This document shows, in pieces, positions 10,383-20,508 of a stretch of 64,000 nt of DNA. The DNA is from Rhodanobacter sp. B05 (GTDB lineage: Bacteria; Pseudomonadota; Gammaproteobacteria; Xanthomonadales; Rhodanobacteraceae). The stretch lies in assembly GCF_002001085.1 (NCBI RefSeq), contig NZ_MUNU01000019.1, positions 581,681 through 645,680 on the forward strand. The letters are read 5' to 3'. Numbering within the stretch: position 1 is the stretch's first letter; every line of letters starts with the position of its first letter. The notes beneath the pieces were generated by a model. That model searched no databases, had not been told where the DNA came from, and saw only the letters and a program-made list of their open reading frames with translations. The translations under genes were made by a program, and so were the position numbers.

Positions 10383-10455
10383 AGAAGTGAGTGAATGGAG
10401 AAAACCCGGTGCCGCCCTGCTTTCTCTCGTTTCTCGCTCCGCTTCACTCACTTCT
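10383..10455. repeat. Inverted repeat between convergent genes
   Basis: Arms AGAAGTGAGTGAA (10383-10395) and TTCACTCACTTCT (10443-10455) are perfect complements. The element fills the gap between convergent asparaginase-like and sufT genes, so it could act as a bidirectional terminator. The right half resembles the element at 22506-22598, suggesting a dispersed repeat family. Confidence 0.7.
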
Positions 10456-10460
10456 GAAAT

Positions 10461-11018
10461 TCACAGCATCCCGGTTTCGAGCTTGGCCGCGTCGGACATC
10501 ATCGAGTGGCTCCACGGCGGGTCGAACACCAGGTCCACGTCGGCCTCGGTCACGGTGGGAATCATCTCCAGCTTGGTACGCGCGTCATCGACCAGAATGT
10601 CGCCCATGCCGCAGCCGGGCGCAGTCAGGGTGAGCTTGACGTAGACCTTGCGTTCGCCCGACTCGGAGTGCTCCAGGCTGAGGTCGTAGACCAGGCCCAG
10701 CTCGACCACGTTGACCGGGATCTCCGGGTCGAACACGGTGCGCAACTGGTCCCACGCCAGTTTTTCCACGTCGGCATCGGTGGCGTTCGCGGGAACCTCG
10801 ATCGGTGCAGGGCGCTCCTTGCCCAGCGCGTCGGCGTCGTCCCCGGCGACGCGGAACAGATTGCCTTCCACGTAAACGGTGAAACTGCCGCCCAGCGCCT
10901 GGGTGATGTAGCCGATCTGCCCGGCAGGCAGAGTCACCACGTCGCCCTGCGGCACCATCACGGCGCTGCAATCGCGCACCAGGGTGAAAGGTTCGCTGCT
11001 CAGACTGAAACCACTCAT
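10461..11018 (-). CDS. sufT: Fe-S assembly-associated protein SufT
   Basis: A 185-residue protein whose C-terminal half is a MIP18/DUF59 domain with the segment FDPEIPVNVVELGLVY and the T-A-P-G-C-G-M cysteine motif. The N-terminal half is the SufT-specific extension. SufT proteins assist maturation of [4Fe-4S] proteins in several bacteria. No other suf genes are adjacent here. ATG 11018 is used, sixteen codons downstream of an earlier ATG whose added residues are arginine-rich and unlike the family. Confidence 0.88.
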   Translation of the reverse strand: MSGFSLSSEPFTLVRDCSAVMVPQGDVVTLPAGQIGYITQALGGSFTVYVEGNLFRVAGDDADALGKERPAPIEVPANATDADVEKLAWDQLRTVFDPEIPVNVVELGLVYDLSLEHSESGERKVYVKLTLTAPGCGMGDILVDDARTKLEMIPTVTEADVDLVFDPPWSHSMMSDAAKLETGML

Positions 11019-11220
11019 GCCAAGGTCAATCCCGTATCGGCGGACGCGACCACGCGGCCTGCCCAAGTCGCCTATTATGCCGCCCGCGGCGCGCGGGCAC
11101 CTGCTCCAGATCAGGCCGATCGCATCGAACTCAAGTCCCGCCCGTTCCGGCCAACTCGCCGAGGCACGTTATGATGGCCGCTTTGCCGATGGACGAGCCG
11201 ATGCACTTCTCCCTTGCGCC

Positions 11221-11664
11221 ATGGCGCCGCCGATGAGCGTGCGCAGCGTCCTGCTGTTCCTGTTCGCCATGTTCAGCGCGCTCATGCTGGGGCTCGCCGC
11301 GGGCGCGGTGTGGATGGTGCTGGCCCTGTACATGCGCCATCCGCTGCCCTGGCTGGCCGTGCCGATCGGCGCCTTGCTGGCCTGGACGATCCGCGGCGCC
11401 GTGCATCGCGCCGGCGTCGGCGCCATGCTGCTGGCCGCCGGAGCCACCGGGCTGGCCGCGATCTACGTGAACATGCTGATCGCCGGCGTGAGGATTGCCG
11501 GCAACATGGGCCTGGGCATCGTCGACGCGCTGCGCACCGCGGGCATCGGCATGTTGTGGCAACTGGCCCGGATGGCACTGACGCCGTCGGACCTCATCTG
11601 GACCGTGCTGGCGATGCTGCTGGCCGCGTGGCTGGCGCGCGGCCGGCGCCGCCAGCTGCGCTGA
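11221..11664 (+). CDS. Small multi-pass membrane protein, unknown
   Basis: About 147 residues with four or so hydrophobic segments separated by short loops and ending in a basic tail (RGRRRQLR). I do not recognise a family. ATG 11221 is used; ATG 11233, which overlaps the TGA of a 21-codon reading frame, is an equally plausible start. A TATGAT hexamer at 11168-11173 could be its -10 element. The gene is convergent with pntB, nine bases away. Confidence 0.65.
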   Translation: MAPPMSVRSVLLFLFAMFSALMLGLAAGAVWMVLALYMRHPLPWLAVPIGALLAWTIRGAVHRAGVGAMLLAAGATGLAAIYVNMLIAGVRIAGNMGLGIVDALRTAGIGMLWQLARMALTPSDLIWTVLAMLLAAWLARGRRRQLR

Positions 11665-11673
11665 AACGCGACC

Positions 11674-13154
<1,481 letters not shown>

Positions 13155-13158
<4 letters not shown>

Positions 13159-13490
13159 TTGGCTCCCTTGCTTGAATCAAGCCGGCCTGATTCGGGCCGG
13201 TCGGCACCGGGCTTGCTGGATTTGAACATCTCCAGCATCCGCTCGGTCACTACATAACCGCCGGCCGCGTTGCCCGCGCCCAGCAGCACGCCGATGAAAC
13301 CGATGACGATCTGGAACGTGGTCTGGGCATGGCCTAGCGCAATCATGGCCCCCACCAGCACAATGCCGTGCACGAAGTTGGAGCCGGACATCAGCGGCGT
13401 GTGCAGGATCACCGGCACCCGCGCGATGATTTCATAGCCGGTAAAGGCAGCCAACATGAAGATGTACAGTGCCAGGAACCCGTCGATCAT
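13155..13490 (-). CDS. pntAB: NAD(P) transhydrogenase alpha subunit part 2
   Basis: The 111-residue membrane piece of a split alpha subunit. It has three to four hydrophobic helices; the stretch PLMSGSNFVHGIVLVGA is the conserved helix-loop of domain II. In split-type transhydrogenases PntAA (soluble) and PntAB (membrane) are separate chains, as seen here. The overlapping ATGA junction with pntB shows translational coupling. Upstream is 186 bp of non-coding DNA shared with the divergent sigma-factor gene. Confidence 0.92.
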
Positions 13491-13538
13491 GACCCTACCC
13501 CGCGAGGATGCATCCGAACCCGCATCATACGGGAACCC

Positions 13539-13550
13539 CGACGATCGTCG
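13539..13550. promoter_or_regulatory. 12-bp perfect palindrome in divergent region
   Basis: CGACGATCGTCG lies in the 186-bp gap between pntAB (leftward) and the sigma-factor gene (rightward). Its position would suit an operator for either gene, but a 12-bp palindrome of G/C-rich sequence can occur by chance. Confidence 0.25.
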
Positions 13551-13676
13551 AGGCTTCCGCGCGAATTCGCGTGCCGTGCGCCAGGCGGGCTGCGTGAGGG
13601 AAGTCGGTACACGACGTTCCGGCCACTCAGGGTCAACCCCTGGCGGCCTGCCACGTTGAACGCCATAGATCCACCG

Positions 13677-14321
13677 ATGGAGCCCGAGGATGAGTCAAGC
13701 GACGGTGCCGGAGCGGCGGCCGTGAGCACGCTGGCAGGTGCGCTCGACACGGACATCCCGACCCGGGGCGGGTTCGGCGATACCCGCGAAACTCCCGCCA
13801 CGCTGGATGCGTTCCTGGCCCAGGTCGAGCGGCGTGCATTCCGCATGGCCGAACTGCAACTGCGCCAGCGCGAGGACGCCATGGATGCCGTGCAGGACGC
13901 CATGCTGCGGCTGGTGCGACACTACCGCGACAAGCCCGCCATCGAGTGGGCACCGCTGTTCTGGGGCATCCTGCGCCGGCGCATCGTGGACCTGCAGCGT
14001 CGGCGCAAAGTGCGCTCGATCGTGGTCGGCTGGCTCGGTGGCGGCCGCGACGACGACGGCGACGAGCTGCCCGCGTGGGAACCGGCCGATCCGGGCCAGG
14101 ACCCGCTCGGGCGCCTGCATGACGTGGAGTCGTACGCGGACATGGCCGCGGCGGTGCGGAAGTTGCCGACGCGCCAGCGCGAGGCCTTCATCCTGCGCAT
14201 GCTGGAAGGCCTGGATGTCGCCGAAACCGCGCGCGCCATGGGCTGCGCCGAGGGCAGCGTGAAAACCCATCTGTCGCGTGCCATGCATCAGCTGCGCGAC
14301 CAACTGGAGGACTGGCGATGA
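13677..14321 (+). CDS. ECF-type RNA polymerase sigma factor
   Basis: A 214-residue group 4 sigma factor. Region 2 is recognisable in the segment with QLRQREDAMDAVQDAMLRLV and the aromatic W-A-P-L-F-W-G-I-L-R-R-R-I-V-D stretch. Region 4 is the helix-turn-helix LPTRQREAFILRMLEGLDV followed by AEGSVKTHLSRAMHQL. It lacks region 3, as expected for ECF sigmas. The first 35 residues are acidic and non-conserved; the start could lie at the GTG near 13723. Its stop overlaps the next gene's ATG (ATGA), and that gene encodes a one-helix membrane protein, the classical sigma/anti-sigma arrangement. Confidence 0.9.
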   Translation: MEPEDESSDGAGAAAVSTLAGALDTDIPTRGGFGDTRETPATLDAFLAQVERRAFRMAELQLRQREDAMDAVQDAMLRLVRHYRDKPAIEWAPLFWGILRRRIVDLQRRRKVRSIVVGWLGGGRDDDGDELPAWEPADPGQDPLGRLHDVESYADMAAAVRKLPTRQREAFILRMLEGLDVAETARAMGCAEGSVKTHLSRAMHQLRDQLEDWR

Positions 14322-14728
14322 AATCGTCCGACCAAGACCAAGCCGACAAGCGGCAGCAGAAACCCTTCGAACAGCGCGCCCGCGAGCTGTGGCGCGAGGC
14401 CGCCCGACAGGTCGATCCGGCAACGGCCGAACGCCTGCGCGCTGCCCGGCGCGAGGCATTGCAGGCGGCACGGGCCCCCGCGCGGCACGTCACGCGCTGG
14501 CTGATTCCCACCGGCGCCTTCGCCGCCATCGCGCTGGCCGCGTTGATGGTGTGGCAACCGCTGCCGCGCACATCTGCGGCGATGCAGGCCCACCAGACCG
14601 CCAGCGCCACCCCGCAGGCGGACAACGAACTGCCACCGGATGCCGAGCAGGCCGACCCGGCGCTGTATCAGAACCTCGATTTCTACGCCTGGCTTGCGGC
14701 CAACGACCGCCAACCGGCCACCCACTGA
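14318..14728 (+). CDS. Single-pass membrane protein, probable anti-sigma factor
   Basis: A 136-residue protein with a charged, helical N-terminal half, one transmembrane helix (about residues 66-82, LIPTGAFAAIALAALMVW) and a short periplasmic tail. Translational coupling to the ECF sigma gene and this topology make it the likely membrane anchor that holds the sigma factor inactive. There is no recognisable zinc-binding HxxxCxxC motif, so it is not a ZAS-type anti-sigma; the role is inferred from context. Confidence 0.75.
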   Translation: MKSSDQDQADKRQQKPFEQRARELWREAARQVDPATAERLRAARREALQAARAPARHVTRWLIPTGAFAAIALAALMVWQPLPRTSAAMQAHQTASATPQADNELPPDAEQADPALYQNLDFYAWLAANDRQPATH

Positions 14729-14731
14729 GCC

Positions 14732-15262
14732 ATGCGCAAGCATCCGCACCTGGTTGCCGCCCTGCTGTCCGCCGTCCTGTTCGTGGGCGCGATGACGCCG
14801 TTGCACGCACAGACCGCGCCGGCCACCCCTGGCGAGATGCCGGCAGCGCATCCCTGGGCGAGCCTCGACTCCGCGCAGCGCGAGGTACTGGCGCCGCTGC
14901 AGAAGCAGTGGGACCAACTGCCTCCGCGCAGGCAGGCGAACATGCTGCAGAAAGCCCAGCGCTGGGTCACCCTGCCTCCAGGCAGGCGCGAAAAGATCCG
15001 CGAGCGCATCGCCCGCTGGCAGCAGATGACGCCGGAACAACGCCAGGATGCGCGCGCCAACGAGCGCAAGTTCCGCGAACTGTCGCCCGCGCAGCGCGAG
15101 CGCCTGCACAACAGCTTCGAGCGCTTCCAGCAGCTGCCACCCGCCCAGCGCGAGCGGCTGATGCAACAGTGGCGCGAACTGCCACCCGCGCAGCGCCGGC
15201 AGTGGATCCGGCAGCAGAGCCGCGGCGGGGAAGCAGCGGGGCATCCACCGCCGCATCGGTGA
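14732..15262 (+). CDS. DUF3106 exported protein
   Basis: A 176-residue protein with a signal peptide (cleavage after about residue 26, HAQ). The remainder is a series of short amphipathic repeats of the pattern L-P-P-x-Q-R-E-R-L, which is the hallmark of DUF3106. Members typically sit next to ECF sigma/anti-sigma pairs, as here, and are thought to be periplasmic components of that signalling unit, loosely reminiscent of Spy/CpxP-like helical sensors. This last parallel is my inference. The gene starts three bases after the preceding stop. Confidence 0.82.
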   Translation: MRKHPHLVAALLSAVLFVGAMTPLHAQTAPATPGEMPAAHPWASLDSAQREVLAPLQKQWDQLPPRRQANMLQKAQRWVTLPPGRREKIRERIARWQQMTPEQRQDARANERKFRELSPAQRERLHNSFERFQQLPPAQRERLMQQWRELPPAQRRQWIRQQSRGGEAAGHPPPHR

Positions 15263-15300
15263 GACCCGCAGCAACCTCACCGGACTTTCCGTCCCCCGAC

Positions 15301-16401
15301 TCAGCCTTGGAAACGCAGCTCTCCGGCATGCGTCAGGCAGCTCTTCGCCACCAGGTCATCGCCGAAATCCGGCTTCAGTTCGCCGTCGTGCACCAGCAGC
15401 TCTACGAAGTTGTACACATTGCGCGCATACATCTCCGAGGCGTGCAGCGGCGCGCCGGCCGGCAGGTTGAGCGGGCCGAGAATCACCACGCCGCCGTGCT
15501 CGACCCGCTCGCCGGGCCGGGTCAGCTCACAATTGCCGCCGCTCTCGGCGGCCAGGTCCACGATCAGCGCGCCCGGCTTCATGCCCTCGACCATCGCCGT
15601 GGTGAGAATCTTCGGCGCCGGTCGGCCCGGCACCGCGGCCGTGCCCACCACCACGTCGAACGATTTCAGGTGATTTGCCAGCGCCTGCTGCTGGGCGGCG
15701 CGTTCCTCGGCAGAGAGCTCGCGCGCATACCCGCCGCTGCCCGCAGCGCTGACCCCGAGCTCGAGGAATTTCGCGCCCAGCGACTCGACCTGCTCGCGGG
15801 TTTCCGGGCGCACGTCGTAGCCTTCGATCTGCGCGCCGAGCCGGCGTGCGGTGGCGATTGCCTGCAGGCCGGCCACGCCGGCACCGATCACCAGCACCTT
15901 CGACGGCCGGATCGTGCCGGCGGCGGTGGTCAGCATCGGAAAGAACTTCGGCGATGCCTCGGCCGCGATCAGCATGGCGCGATAGCCGGCCACCGCTGCC
16001 TGCGAACTCAGCACATCCATCGCCTGGGCACGGGTGGTGCGCGGCAGCAGTTCGAGCGAGAACGCGGTCAGTTTGCGCGTGGTCAATGCAGCGACGCGCT
16101 CGGCGGCACCGTAGGGGCGCAACTGGCCGACCACCACGCTGCCCTCGCGCAAGCCGGCGAACACCGTGTCCTGCGGTGGCAATACGCAAGCCAGCAGATC
16201 CGCCTGCGCCAGCACACCGGCAGCATCGGCGAACTCCGCTTCGGCATAGCTGCCGTCGGGAAAGCCGGCGGAGCGCCCGGCATCGTGCTCCAGCAGCACA
16301 CGCAGGCCCTTGCCACGCAGCTTCTTCGCCATCTCCGGCGTAATCGCCACGCGCCGCTCCCCGGCGGCGGTCTCGCGCAAGGCGGCAATGGTCACAGGCA
16401 T
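15301..16401 (-). CDS. pntA: NAD(P) transhydrogenase alpha subunit part 1
   Basis: Soluble NAD(H)-binding domain I of the proton-translocating transhydrogenase, 366 residues, in the alanine-dehydrogenase/PntA fold. The N-terminus carries ALRETAAGERRVAITP, and the dinucleotide-binding loop reads VLVIGAGVAGLQAIATARRL. ATG 16401 is chosen because it gives the standard start; an ATG seventeen codons upstream adds unrelated residues. Normally directly followed by pntAB and pntB, it is here separated from them by the oppositely oriented sigma/anti-sigma/DUF3106 cassette (13677-15262). Confidence 0.94.
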   Translation of the reverse strand: MPVTIAALRETAAGERRVAITPEMAKKLRGKGLRVLLEHDAGRSAGFPDGSYAEAEFADAAGVLAQADLLACVLPPQDTVFAGLREGSVVVGQLRPYGAAERVAALTTRKLTAFSLELLPRTTRAQAMDVLSSQAAVAGYRAMLIAAEASPKFFPMLTTAAGTIRPSKVLVIGAGVAGLQAIATARRLGAQIEGYDVRPETREQVESLGAKFLELGVSAAGSGGYARELSAEERAAQQQALANHLKSFDVVVGTAAVPGRPAPKILTTAMVEGMKPGALIVDLAAESGGNCELTRPGERVEHGGVVILGPLNLPAGAPLHASEMYARNVYNFVELLVHDGELKPDFGDDLVAKSCLTHAGELRFQG

Positions 16402-16539
16402 GGTGCGATCCCTTTGGAGTGGTTCGGACATCTTAGCGGCAGTTGGCCGCACCGGCTTTGATCCGGCCCGGTCCGTGAGAGTAAGCTGGCCCGCCGGCCC
16501 GTCCTGGAAGTCGAGTCGGGGTCATCGCCGGAGATCACG

Positions 16540-16956
16540 ATGCCCGCAAGCACTGCTGCACTGGACGACCTGCTGGATCTGGCGCGCCAGGCGCGCGAGC
16601 AGGCGTACGCACCCTATTCCCACTTTCATGTCGGCGCCGCCGTACTCACCCGCGACGGGCGTCGATTCGGCGGTTGCAACGTGGAGAACGCGGCCTACGG
16701 CCTGTGCAACTGCGCCGAGCGCACCGCCCTGTTCAGCGCGATCGCCGCGGGCTGCCGCGCCGGCGATTTCGTCGCGCTGGCGGTGATCGCCGACACGCCG
16801 CAGCCAGTCAGCCCCTGCGGTGCCTGCCGCCAGGTGATGGCCGAGCTGTGCGACGACGCCATGCCGGTGCTGCTGGCCAATCTTCATGGCGACAGGCAGA
16901 CAACCAGCGCCGCTGCCCTGCTGCCGGGCTCGTTCAAGCTGCCGCTGTCGGCATGA
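16540..16956 (+). CDS. cdd: Cytidine deaminase
   Basis: Zinc-dependent pyrimidine-salvage enzyme converting (deoxy)cytidine to (deoxy)uridine. The 138-residue length is that of the small homotetrameric type. The C-A-E motif in NCAERTALFSAI supplies one zinc cysteine and the catalytic glutamate, and P-C-G-A-C-R supplies the other two zinc cysteines. GCNVENAAYG is the substrate-binding block. It diverges from pntA with 138 bp between starts. Confidence 0.95.
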   Translation: MPASTAALDDLLDLARQAREQAYAPYSHFHVGAAVLTRDGRRFGGCNVENAAYGLCNCAERTALFSAIAAGCRAGDFVALAVIADTPQPVSPCGACRQVMAELCDDAMPVLLANLHGDRQTTSAAALLPGSFKLPLSA

Positions 16957-17017
16957 TGTTCGCGCCCGGCCGGGCCGCCGGCTAGCATGGGCGTTCCTCC
17001 ATCGAAAGCATCGATCC

Positions 17018-17587
17018 ATGCCCGCTGATCTGTCCCTGCTCCAGCAACGCCATTCCGTCCCTTCGCGCCAGCTCGGCGAGCCAGCACCGGACGAGGCGAC
17101 GCTGCAGACACTGCTGGAAGCGGCAATCCGCGTGCCCGACCACGGCAAGCTGGTGCCGTTCCGGCTGATCCGCCTGCAGGGCACGGCGAAGCTGGCGTTC
17201 GGCGAGCGGCTCGCCACCATCGCCATCCGCAACAACCCGGATCTTTCCGACGCCAAGCTGGAGAAGGAGCGCCTGCGCTACACCTTCGCGCCGCTGGTGA
17301 TCGCCGTGATTGTCGCCCTGCAGGCCGACAGCAAGGTGCCGGAGATCGAGCAGAAGCTGTGTGCCGGCAACGTCGCCTACAACATCCTGCTGGGTGCCTA
17401 TGCGCTGGGCTACGGCGCGCAATGGCTGACCGGCTGGGCCGCCTACGACCGCGAGGTCGCGGGCATCCTCGGCCTGACCGACAACGAGCACGTGGTCGGC
17501 TTCGTCCACCTCGGCACGCCGCAGATCGAGGTGCCGGACCGCGATCGTCCGGCGCTGGCCGACGTGATCAGCACATGGGCACCGTAA
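17018..17587 (+). CDS. Nitroreductase-family flavoprotein, YdjA-like
   Basis: A 189-residue FMN-binding nitroreductase of the short YdjA type. The FMN contacts are expected in QQRHSVPSRQL near the N-terminus, in the RVPDHGKLVPFRLI block and in the GYGAQWLTGW segment near residue 130-140. Such enzymes reduce nitro compounds or quinones with NAD(P)H; the natural substrate is unknown. ATG 17018 matches the family N-terminus. The next gene begins 13 bp before its stop. Confidence 0.88.
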   Translation: MPADLSLLQQRHSVPSRQLGEPAPDEATLQTLLEAAIRVPDHGKLVPFRLIRLQGTAKLAFGERLATIAIRNNPDLSDAKLEKERLRYTFAPLVIAVIVALQADSKVPEIEQKLCAGNVAYNILLGAYALGYGAQWLTGWAAYDREVAGILGLTDNEHVVGFVHLGTPQIEVPDRDRPALADVISTWAP

Positions 17588-18489
17588 GCACGCCGGCAAA
17601 CGGACTTCCAGCCGTCCATCTGGTCGACGGCAGCCTGTATGTGTTCCGCGCCTGGCATTCGATGCCGGATGAGTTCCTCGACGCCGAAGGCCACCCGGCC
17701 AACGCAGTGCACGGCTATACCCGGTTCCTGTGCGAACTGCTCGAGCGCGCCCGGCCCGAGCACATCGCGGTGGCGTTCGACGCGTCGCTGACCAGCTCGT
17801 TCCGCAACGCCATCTACCCTGCCTACAAGGCCAACCGCGAACTGCCGCCACCCGATCTGGAACGACAGTTCGTGCAATGCCGCGCGGTTACCGAGGCGCT
17901 TGGCGTGCACCTGATGATCGACCACAGCTACGAGGCCGACGACCTGATCGGCAGCACGGTGTGGAACCTTCGCGCCGAGGGCTGGCGCAGCGTGATCGTG
18001 TCGGCCGACAAGGACTTCGGCCAGTTGCTGGGCGAGCACGACGAGCAATGGGACTATGCCCGCAACCTGCGCTGGGGCCCGTCCGGCGTGTTCGAGAAAC
18101 TTGGCGTGCATCCGCACCAGGTTGCCGACTACCTCGCCCTGTGCGGCGACTCGGTCGACAACATCCCCGGCGTACCCGGCATTGGTGCGAAGACCGCCGC
18201 GGCCCTGCTCGGCCATTTCGGCAGCCTGGATGCCCTGCTCGAACGCATCGACGAAGTGGCTTTCCTGCGCCTGCGCGGCGCCGCCAGCTGCGCGGCGAAG
18301 TTGCGCGAGCACGCCGGGCAGGCGCGCATGTGTCGCCGGCTGACGCGGATCGCGCTGGATGCACCCGGCGCCAGTCGCGCCGACATGCTCGAACGCCAGT
18401 ATCGGCAGGTCGATCAACTCGATTCCCTGTGCGAGCAGCTGCGCTTCGGCGCGTTCACCCGTAGCCGCCTGCACGCCCTGTTGCGCTAG
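17575..18489 (+). CDS. 5'-3' exonuclease / flap endonuclease
   Basis: A 304-residue stand-alone member of the DNA polymerase I 5'-nuclease (FEN) family. Acidic metal-binding residues are visible in VHLVDGSLYVFRA, in VAFDAS, in YEADDLIG and in SADKDFGQLL, and the DNA-binding helix-hairpin-helix reads NIPGVPGIGAKTAAALLG. It would remove RNA primers or 5' flaps; the ExoIX/Xni group is the nearest named relative, but this one keeps the acidic residues. Start overlaps the nitroreductase gene by 13 bp. The TAG stop touches the first arm of a palindromic repeat. Confidence 0.9.
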   Translation: MGTVSTPANGLPAVHLVDGSLYVFRAWHSMPDEFLDAEGHPANAVHGYTRFLCELLERARPEHIAVAFDASLTSSFRNAIYPAYKANRELPPPDLERQFVQCRAVTEALGVHLMIDHSYEADDLIGSTVWNLRAEGWRSVIVSADKDFGQLLGEHDEQWDYARNLRWGPSGVFEKLGVHPHQVADYLALCGDSVDNIPGVPGIGAKTAAALLGHFGSLDALLERIDEVAFLRLRGAASCAAKLREHAGQARMCRRLTRIALDAPGASRADMLERQYRQVDQLDSLCEQLRFGAFTRSRLHALLR

Positions 18490-18651
18490 GAGCCTGTCGG
18501 GCTTTGGTGGTCGAGGCGAGAATTCGACTGTGCGGGGACAGATTCCTGACGGTTCGCCGGCCCATAGTGGTTCTATGGGCCAAGAATCGGCGGGGATATG
18601 GACCGCACAGGCGGATTCGCAGACCGGCCAACCAAAGTCCGACAGGCTCCT
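18487..18651. repeat. Nested palindromic repeat, about 165 bp
   Basis: Outer arms AGGAGCCTGTCGGGCTTTGGT (18488-18508) and its complement at 18631-18651 differ at one base. Inside are CTGTGCGG/CCGCACAG arms and a perfect GGCCCATAG-tggtt-CTATGGGCC hairpin near the centre. The nested design would fold as one long structured RNA. The left arm begins within the stop codon of the exonuclease gene. Confidence 0.75.
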
Positions 18652-18721
18652 TGGCCCGCGGTTGTCCCGCCAAGCCGTACGGGTCAACATGGGCAACTGC
18701 CTTCTCGACTTGCGAACACCG

Positions 18722-19300
18722 ATGAACGATTCCGCCAACCGCATTCCCGCCGATGCCGGTGCGCCGGTGGAAACCCTGTGCGAAGGCCGTTGGCTCAGCC
18801 TGCGCAAGCGTGGCCGCTGGGAGTTCGCCGAGCGCAACAACCCGGGCGGCGCCGTGATCATCCTGGCGGTGACGCCGGCGGACAATGTGCTGTTCGTCGA
18901 GCAGTACCGCGTGTCGATCCTGCAGAACACCATCGAGATGCCGGCCGGACTGGTCGGCGACCTGGCCGACCAGCCGGACGAAAGCGCGCTGCTGGCGGCG
19001 CAGCGCGAGCTGGAGGAAGAGACGGGCTATCGCTGCGAGCGGGTGGAGTTCGTTCACCGCGGGCCGTCATCCTCGGGCATGAGTACCGAGATGATCACCT
19101 TCGTGCGCGCCTGGGATCTGCACAAGGTCGGCCCCGGCGGCGGCGACGAAACCGAGAATATCGTGGTGCACGAGGTACCGCGCCGCGACGCCGGCGCGTG
19201 GCTGTTCGCACGCGCCGCCGCGGGCTATTCGATCGATCCCAAACTGTTTGCGGGGCTGTGGTTCATCGAACACGCCGGCCCTGGCCAGATGCGGGCCTGA
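18722..19300 (+). CDS. Nudix hydrolase, ADP-ribose pyrophosphatase-like
   Basis: A 192-residue Nudix enzyme. The Nudix box is the segment from PAGLVGD to RELEEETGYRCE; the E-x7-R-E-L-x-E-E-x-G core is exact, while the leading glycine is displaced by two residues as in ADP-sugar pyrophosphatases (NudF/GDP-mannose type), whose P-A-G motif is also present. Likely hydrolyses ADP-ribose or a nucleotide sugar. ATG 18722 chosen; ATG 18689 would add eleven residues from repeat-proximal DNA. Confidence 0.88.
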   Translation: MNDSANRIPADAGAPVETLCEGRWLSLRKRGRWEFAERNNPGGAVIILAVTPADNVLFVEQYRVSILQNTIEMPAGLVGDLADQPDESALLAAQRELEEETGYRCERVEFVHRGPSSSGMSTEMITFVRAWDLHKVGPGGGDETENIVVHEVPRRDAGAWLFARAAAGYSIDPKLFAGLWFIEHAGPGQMRA

Positions 19301-19315
19301 CCGGATGGTCGCAGA

Positions 19316-20371
19316 TCAGTAACGACCACCCGTACCGGAGCGCCGTCGCAGGCACCAGATCGACAGCACCGCGCCGACCAGGGCCACCACCAGCCAGCCG
19401 CCCAGTGCCTGGGCATTCGCGCCACCCAGCCAGATGATGCTGGCAACGCTGCCGACGCCGATCGCGCCCAGGCCCAGGGCCAGCAGCGGATCGTTCCGGC
19501 GGCGCTGGGCCGAGAGCAGTACCAGCGCGCCCAGCGCCGCCAGCAGCACCGAGACGATCCGCCAGGTCATCACGAACTCCGGCGGCACCGGCAGGTCGGG
19601 AAACAGGTCCAGCAGCGGCACGTCGCCGATCTGCACCTGGTAGCCCTTGCCGTCGGCGGCGTCCGTCGCCGCCCCCAGCCGGGCACCATCCAGGCGTCCC
19701 ACGATGGTCAGCTGCTGCAGGGGTACGGCGTCCCAGCTCACGCGCAGGTCGCCAAGGCGCGGGGCGTCCGGACGCGCACTGGTGACCAGATAATCCTGGT
19801 AGCGGCTGAAACTGGCGGCGAGATTTTCCGGCAGCGTGGCCGCATCCGGTTTGACGATCTGCGAACCGGGCAAGGCATGCACGAGCATCGGCTCCAGCTT
19901 GAAGCCACCCATCTGCACCAGCCCGGCATCGAACTGCTTGCCGCTGATCGGAAAGCTGCCCGGGTTGGTGTGCCCGGCGGGATCCTTGAAATGGCTGGAG
20001 TCCACCGGGTGGTCGACCCAGTCCTGTTCGTAGTGCACGCTGCCGCCGAAGCTGATCTCGCGCCACTGGAACATCTCCACCTGGCGCAGCAGCACCGGCG
20101 TGTTCGCGCTCTGGTTGAACTGCTCATCATGCGGAGCCTCGACCACCTTGGGCGTGCCGACCAGCCGCGCCATGAAGCCATGCTGGCCGGCCTGCGGCTG
20201 CGCATCGATGCCCAGCTCAATCACCTCGCCGCCGTGCAGCCTGGCCGCGTTGCGATAGCTGATCAGGCTGCTGGCATTGAGCGCTCCCAGCCCGATGCCG
20301 GCAAGCACCAGCAGGGCGCCGACGATGTTCAGCACCAGCAAACGCCAGGACATGCCCCTGCGCAGATCCAT
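19316..20371 (-). CDS. TMEM43-family membrane protein
   Basis: A 351-residue protein with one N-terminal transmembrane helix (about residues 11-31), a large extracytoplasmic domain and a cluster of three to four helices at the C-terminus (about 265-342). This topology and the internal block SGKQFDAGLVQMGGFKLEP match bacterial TMEM43/DUF1625 proteins. Bacterial function is unknown; the family is thought to interact with membrane complexes. Convergent with the Nudix gene. Confidence 0.85.
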   Translation of the reverse strand: MDLRRGMSWRLLVLNIVGALLVLAGIGLGALNASSLISYRNAARLHGGEVIELGIDAQPQAGQHGFMARLVGTPKVVEAPHDEQFNQSANTPVLLRQVEMFQWREISFGGSVHYEQDWVDHPVDSSHFKDPAGHTNPGSFPISGKQFDAGLVQMGGFKLEPMLVHALPGSQIVKPDAATLPENLAASFSRYQDYLVTSARPDAPRLGDLRVSWDAVPLQQLTIVGRLDGARLGAATDAADGKGYQVQIGDVPLLDLFPDLPVPPEFVMTWRIVSVLLAALGALVLLSAQRRRNDPLLALGLGAIGVGSVASIIWLGGANAQALGGWLVVALVGAVLSIWCLRRRSGTGGRY

Positions 20372-20508
20372 CAGGCGACCCTCGTCATCGATGACGACAG
20401 AAAGTCACGCATCGCTGGCGGCCTCGTCGGCGCCCGCGCGGCCCGGGGTCGCGCCACCGCCATGCCGCCACGAATTGCCGGGAGCGATCCTCGTTCCATA
20501 TCCGGACC

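Noticed and set aside
11171..11236. 21-codon frame ending in an ATGA overlap before the small membrane protein
   Set aside because: It could be a leader peptide, but its first codons overlap a plausible TATGAT -10 element, the overlap can arise by chance, and no regulatory structure accompanies it.
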